From Legionellaceae bacterium (GTDB taxonomy: Bacteria > Pseudomonadota > Gammaproteobacteria > Legionellales > Legionellaceae): 8,153 bases of DNA. The notes beneath the pieces were generated by a model that worked only from the letters and a program-made list of their open reading frames with translations, did no database searches and had not been told where the DNA came from. The translations under genes were made by a program, and so were the position numbers. Positions 5,961 through 8,153 of this stretch are shown piece by piece; position 1 is the first letter of the stretch; each line of letters starts with the position of its first letter. The stretch is taken from positions 1 through 8,153 of the forward strand of contig CANNJG010000087.1 in NCBI GenBank assembly GCA_947504795.1. The letters are read 5' to 3'.

Positions 5961-6872
5961 ATGCGTAATATAACCGAACAAGCGCTCATTATCGCACCTA
6001 ATCATTTGTCACAATACTATAATCTGCATCAATTAGAAACATTAATGAGACAATTTTCAGAACAAGAAGCATTAAGACGAGCGTTAGCGTTGCATATCGA
6101 TATCGAAGATATCAGACAGCGTTATGATGCAGATAAAAGTTTTTTTTCTACATTAGCGGATCGTTATGTATCCCTGCACTGGTGGATGAAACTCGTTGTA
6201 GGTCTTAGTGTGATCGGGATTGGCTGGATGATCAATATTTCTATTTGGGTGAGTGTTGTGTGCTATGTTGGCCTCGCTTTATTATTTTTTGAACATTCTC
6301 AAAAGAATGATAGGTATCAAGTGCCTTTTGAAGATATGCGTCGCTTGCAAATAGAACTGGAGAATACCATCGAGCATACCGATGCCATCAAGGTGGCTGT
6401 GCTCGAGGTTATAGGTCATCTTAATAACCTCAATATTGAGTTGGCACAAAGTCATGCTATTCATCAGGCACAGATACAAGAGTTGAATTTCCAAATAGAA
6501 AACAGCCAAACCATCATTAGAAAATTAGCCCAAACGACTGAATCATTGCGGCTAAATTTATCGAACCATAAAGAAGAGTTAGACAAAGCGTATACCTTGG
6601 TTCACCACCATGAACAAACACTGGAAAAACAATCCATCGCATTGCAAGATATCAATGCCGCCGCGAAGGCTGAAATTGCTATAATTAAAGGCAAAAGAAT
6701 AGAGTTAGAAGAAAAATGTAGGGAGCTATCGGAGATACTTCGCAATTTTTTACCCGGTGATCCGAAAGAAGAAGAGGTGAATCCAATAGTTTGTAGCGCG
6801 CAGACAGCTTTAAAGTCTAGCGAGCTTATTAATAACGCAATCAATCAAATATTTTACACTTCGACGCCCTAA
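5961..6872 (+). CDS. Coiled-coil protein with two-lobed hydrophobic hairpin (Inc/LegC-like topology), function unknown
   Basis: No named family is recognised. The 303-residue product has an N-terminal soluble helical region (1-70) and then a two-lobed hydrophobic stretch at about 74-110. Its first lobe is MKLVVGLSVIGIGWMI, the turn is around NIS at 92-94, and the second lobe is IWVSVVCYVGLALLFF. A long predicted coiled coil follows (about 122-262), and the tail is less ordered. A tight membrane hairpin puts both ends on the same side. This architecture is known from chlamydial Inc proteins such as IncA and from Legionella LegC2/LegC3/LegC7 SNARE-mimic effectors; the resemblance is of topology only, since I see no diagnostic sequence motif. 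The acidic KEEE (269-272) lies more than 30 residues from the C-terminus, too far to be read as a Dot/Icm E-block. It starts 3 bp after the preceding stop with no good ribosome binding site, implying translational coupling. A bacterial envelope role is the alternative. Confidence 0.8.
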   Translation: MRNITEQALIIAPNHLSQYYNLHQLETLMRQFSEQEALRRALALHIDIEDIRQRYDADKSFFSTLADRYVSLHWWMKLVVGLSVIGIGWMINISIWVSVVCYVGLALLFFEHSQKNDRYQVPFEDMRRLQIELENTIEHTDAIKVAVLEVIGHLNNLNIELAQSHAIHQAQIQELNFQIENSQTIIRKLAQTTESLRLNLSNHKEELDKAYTLVHHHEQTLEKQSIALQDINAAAKAEIAIIKGKRIELEEKCRELSEILRNFLPGDPKEEEVNPIVCSAQTALKSSELINNAINQIFYTSTP

Positions 6873-6898
6873 TGTGTGTGACGCATAGAGATCCTTTC

Positions 6899-6929
6899 AA
6901 TCTTTTTATAATCAAAGTAGATAAAGATT
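6899..6929 (+). promoter_or_regulatory. Candidate -10 element and AT-rich inverted repeat upstream of the outer-membrane protein gene
   Basis: TATAAT at 6907-6912 is a perfect -10 hexamer but has no convincing -35. It lies within the loop of a 7-bp inverted repeat, AATCTTT at 6899-6905 and AAAGATT at 6923-6929. The repeat could be an operator or a weak AT-only hairpin in the 88-bp gap after the coiled-coil pair. AGGA at 6952-6955 serves the ATG at 6961. Confidence 0.35.
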
Positions 6930-6960
6930 TTTGGTTTAAATTAAATAAAACAGGACGATT

Positions 6961-7707
6961 ATGAAAAAGACATCCATTCAGTTTCTCACTATTATTTTAT
7001 TTTTAATGTTTACAGCATCAGTTTCTTTTTCTGGCTCCCTGAGCACAATCCTGGGTAAGTTATCTCAAGACTTATACCTAGGAGGGGCGCTTGGCTATGA
7101 TTACGCAAAGATTAATGATCAGTTTTTATTCGATTTTACGACCTCTCACGGTCCTAGCACTCAGGTGGGATATGATTATTTAGCGGCTGGTGGCTTTTTT
7201 GGTGGTGGGTTTATTGGTTATGGTAAAAAATGGGGCAATCATCTCTACCTTGGTGTTGAGCTGCTTGCGAACGGCAGCAGCGCTTCAGTGACGAATCAAA
7301 CCATTTATAATCATACTCATGAGGAGCTGTTTGATGGTGATGGATATAGCAATACTATATCCATCAAAAATAACGTTGGAATCAGTCTCCTCCCTGGTGT
7401 CGAAGTAAATAATACTACCTTAGTCTACGGACGCCTAGGTTATAGCAAGGCTCGCATCACAGGGACTGAGGGGGTTGTTTTTTATAGTGAACCATCGGGA
7501 TTGCCTCAAAAAACAACACAATATACGCTATCTTATTCACCCAATGGGTTTAGTTATGGATTAGGGATTGAAACAGCGCCAATCAAGCATTTCAGTCTTC
7601 GAGTTGAACTCATTCACACAGATTATCAGTTTTTTACGACGAGCTTAGACAATAGGATTTCTGTGTCAGATAATCAGGCTGCGCTTAGTTTCCTATATCA
7701 TTTTTGA
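6961..7707 (+). CDS. Outer-membrane beta-barrel protein (OmpA-like/porin superfamily)
   Basis: The 248-residue product has a classical Sec signal peptide: MKK, a hydrophobic core (residues 8-21), and a likely cleavage after the SFS at 22-24. The mature part alternates polar and aromatic/hydrophobic residues in segments typical of an eight-stranded barrel, for example DLYLGGALGYDYAK (37-50), HLYLGVELLANGS (94-106), TTLVYGRLGYSKARI (152-166), GFSYGLGIETAPI (196-208) and HFSLRVELIHTDY (210-222). It ends in FLYHF, the C-terminal aromatic Phe recognised by the BAM machinery. An unusual glycine-rich segment, AAGGFFGGGFIGYG (75-88), forms part of the second hairpin. AGGA lies 5 nt before the start. 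Its ligand or role is unknown; relatives include surface antigens and small porins. It has its own leader region and is probably transcribed separately from the coiled-coil pair. Confidence 0.88.
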   Translation: MKKTSIQFLTIILFLMFTASVSFSGSLSTILGKLSQDLYLGGALGYDYAKINDQFLFDFTTSHGPSTQVGYDYLAAGGFFGGGFIGYGKKWGNHLYLGVELLANGSSASVTNQTIYNHTHEELFDGDGYSNTISIKNNVGISLLPGVEVNNTTLVYGRLGYSKARITGTEGVVFYSEPSGLPQKTTQYTLSYSPNGFSYGLGIETAPIKHFSLRVELIHTDYQFFTTSLDNRISVSDNQAALSFLYHF

Positions 7708-7712
7708 TTGAA

Positions 7713-7731
7713 AGCATATCTTTTCTATGCT
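7713..7731. terminator. Weak stem-loop after the outer-membrane protein gene
   Basis: AGCATA (7713-7718) and TATGCT (7726-7731) form a 6-bp stem with a 7-nt loop, starting 6 bp past the stop codon. No T-run follows on the plus strand and only a short one on the minus strand, so an intrinsic terminator is doubtful. It could still protect the mRNA end between these two convergent genes. Confidence 0.25.
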
Positions 7732-7782
7732 CGGTCGAAACGTATCTATTCTTTGATTAAGGTAGAAACTGAGCCTCATGAG

Positions 7783-7859
7783 TGGCGTCCCAGGCAAGAT
7801 TCGAACTTGCGACCTGCCCCTTAGGAGGGGGCCGCGCTATCCAGCTGCGCCACTGGGAC
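7783..7859 (-). tRNA. tRNA-Arg (anticodon CCU), CCA encoded
   Basis: The reverse strand folds into a complete cloverleaf. The acceptor stem is GTCCCAG paired with CTGGGAC, the D stem is GCGC/GCGC, and the anticodon stem is GCCCC/GGGGC around the loop CTCCTAA. The T stem is GCAAG/CTTGC around TTCGAAT. The anticodon at positions 34-36 is CCT, reading the rare arginine codon AGG. A discriminator G and an encoded CCA (complement of 7783-7785) complete the 3' end. All stems pair perfectly, so the gene should be functional. Arginine tRNA genes of this type are common integration sites, and a probable IS element starts about 200-260 bp upstream of it. Confidence 0.97.
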
Positions 7860-8055
7860 AAGACAATGAGTTTAGTCGTATTGAGATAAAAGCACAAATA
7901 ATCTCGCTAGACTGAGTGCAATTAAAACCGCGGTCAACCCCTCGAATCTGGATACTGGATTACTTGGATTAAATTTACGTTTTTTACTCAGCATTCTAAA
8001 TCCAAGGTTATGTCCGTAAACTGCTGTAAATTCAAAATGGCTCATTAGGAATTGA
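7860..8055. other. Gene-free stretch between tRNA-Arg and the transposase start
   Basis: No convincing gene is seen in these 196 bp. A minus-strand open frame of 62 codons (ATG at 8060, stop at 7872) crosses the stretch, but it has no ribosome binding site and its end lies over the presumed tRNA promoter. Two inverted repeats are present: CTTGGATT (7963-7970) with AATCCAAG (7999-8006), and AATTTAC (7972-7978) with GTAAATT (8026-8032). The interleaved arms cannot all pair at once. The stretch may be the flank of the mobile element or part of a small repeated element. Confidence 0.4.
7869..7897 (-). promoter_or_regulatory. Candidate promoter of tRNA-Arg(CCU)
   Basis: On the minus strand TTGTGC (complement of 7892-7897) and TAAACT (complement of 7869-7874) are 17 nt apart. 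They would start transcription only a few bases ahead of the tRNA 5' end at 7859. Both hexamers are moderate matches. Confidence 0.4.
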
Positions 8056-8079
8056 GTCATCGCTAAAAATCGGTACTAT
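8052..8079 (+). promoter_or_regulatory. Candidate weak promoter for the transposase gene
   Basis: TTGAGT (8052-8057) and TACTAT (8074-8079) are 16 nt apart, each a 4/6 match to sigma-70 consensus. Transcription would begin inside the hairpin, removing its left arm from the mRNA and leaving the ribosome binding site open. Confidence 0.3.
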
Positions 8080-8121
8080 TGAGTTGTGAAAAACAACAAA
8101 ACCGAGGAGATTAGCGATGAC
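8056..8121. repeat. Long imperfect hairpin enclosing the transposase translation start
   Basis: GTCATCGCTAA (8056-8066) is a perfect 11-bp inverted copy of TTAGCGATGAC (8111-8121). Within it CGGT (8071-8074) pairs with ACCG (8101-8104), and GTTGT (8083-8087) pairs with ACAAC (8093-8097) across a 5-nt loop. The ribosome binding site GAGGAG (8104-8109) falls in an internal bulge and the ATG (8117-8119) lies in the outer stem. In RNA transcribed from outside the element, the start would be sequestered, a known way for insertion sequences to block translation from read-through transcripts. Confidence 0.7.
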
Positions 8122-8153
8122 GGATTACAATGTTACCGTTGGAAAAGAATTAC
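8117..8153 (+). CDS. N-terminus of a probable transposase (cut by window edge)
   Basis: An ATG at 8117 preceded by GAGGAG (8104-8109, 7 nt spacing) opens a frame reading MTDYNVTVGKEL up to the window edge. This short N-terminus resembles IS256/mutator-type transposases, which often start with a similar polar segment followed by a leucine-rich helix, and the long flanking inverted repeat fits an insertion-sequence end. Twelve residues are too few to fix the family, so the transposase label rests mainly on context. Confidence 0.4.
   Translation, partial: MTDYNVTVGKEL

Noticed and set aside
6765..6776. Acidic KEEE as a Dot/Icm E-block in the second coiled-coil protein
   Set aside because: It lies more than 30 residues from the C-terminus, whereas E-blocks sit within roughly the last 10-20 residues.
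6282..6844. Two minus-strand open frames of 75 and 80 codons
   Set aside because: Both are antisense to the second coiled-coil gene, whose own frame spans the whole region with coherent helix composition.
7872..8060. Minus-strand 62-codon frame as a real gene
   Set aside because: There is no ribosome binding site, its start arises from the inverted repeat of the transposase start region, and its end covers the likely tRNA promoter. It is kept only as part of an unexplained stretch.
1..8153. CRISPR array, riboswitch or rRNA
   Set aside because: No regularly spaced repeats, no recognisable riboswitch core in the short leaders, and no rRNA sequence were seen.

Overview
The window reads as a chromosomal segment of a gammaproteobacterium with moderate to low GC. 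The housekeeping proteins (TrmJ, IscS, FmdB-type zinc ribbon, DUF502, isovaleryl-CoA dehydrogenase) are clearly proteobacterial. The mix of a eukaryote-type tubulin-tyrosine-ligase-like gene, two membrane-anchored coiled-coil proteins and an IS-like element would fit a host-associated lineage such as Legionellales/Coxiellaceae. That placement is an inference from gene content, not from a marker gene.

Layout. Positions 1-1755 hold, on the minus strand, trmJ (tRNA Cm32/Um32 methyltransferase) and then iscS (cysteine desulfurase), which overlap by 11 nt; iscS runs off the left edge. The iron-sulfur regulator gene iscR, which lies between these two in E. coli, is absent. A 67-115 bp divergent region, bracketed by a near-perfect 12-bp inverted repeat, separates trmJ from a plus-strand TTL/ATP-grasp-like gene (1871-2893). 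That gene converges, with only 2 bp between the stop codons, on a minus-strand isovaleryl-CoA dehydrogenase gene (2896-4071). The likely terminator of the dehydrogenase lies inside the end of the TTL-like coding sequence.

A second divergent promoter region (4072-4174) starts a rightward run: FmdB-type zinc ribbon protein, DUF502 membrane protein (TAATG overlap), then two uncharacterised coiled-coil membrane proteins (5130-5957 and 5961-6872, 3 bp apart). An outer-membrane beta-barrel gene with its own leader region follows (6961-7707).

The right edge contains a minus-strand tRNA-Arg(CCU) with encoded CCA (7783-7859), about 200 bp without a convincing gene, and the first 12 codons of a probable transposase. 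The transposase start codon sits in the right arm of a long imperfect hairpin.

The most interesting material is accessory: the TTL-like enzyme in a bacterium, and the coiled-coil pair. The second member of the pair has a two-lobed hydrophobic hairpin followed by coiled coils, a topology resembling chlamydial Inc proteins and Legionella LegC-type SNARE mimics. I infer that these could act on a eukaryotic host. Nothing in the sequence proves secretion.
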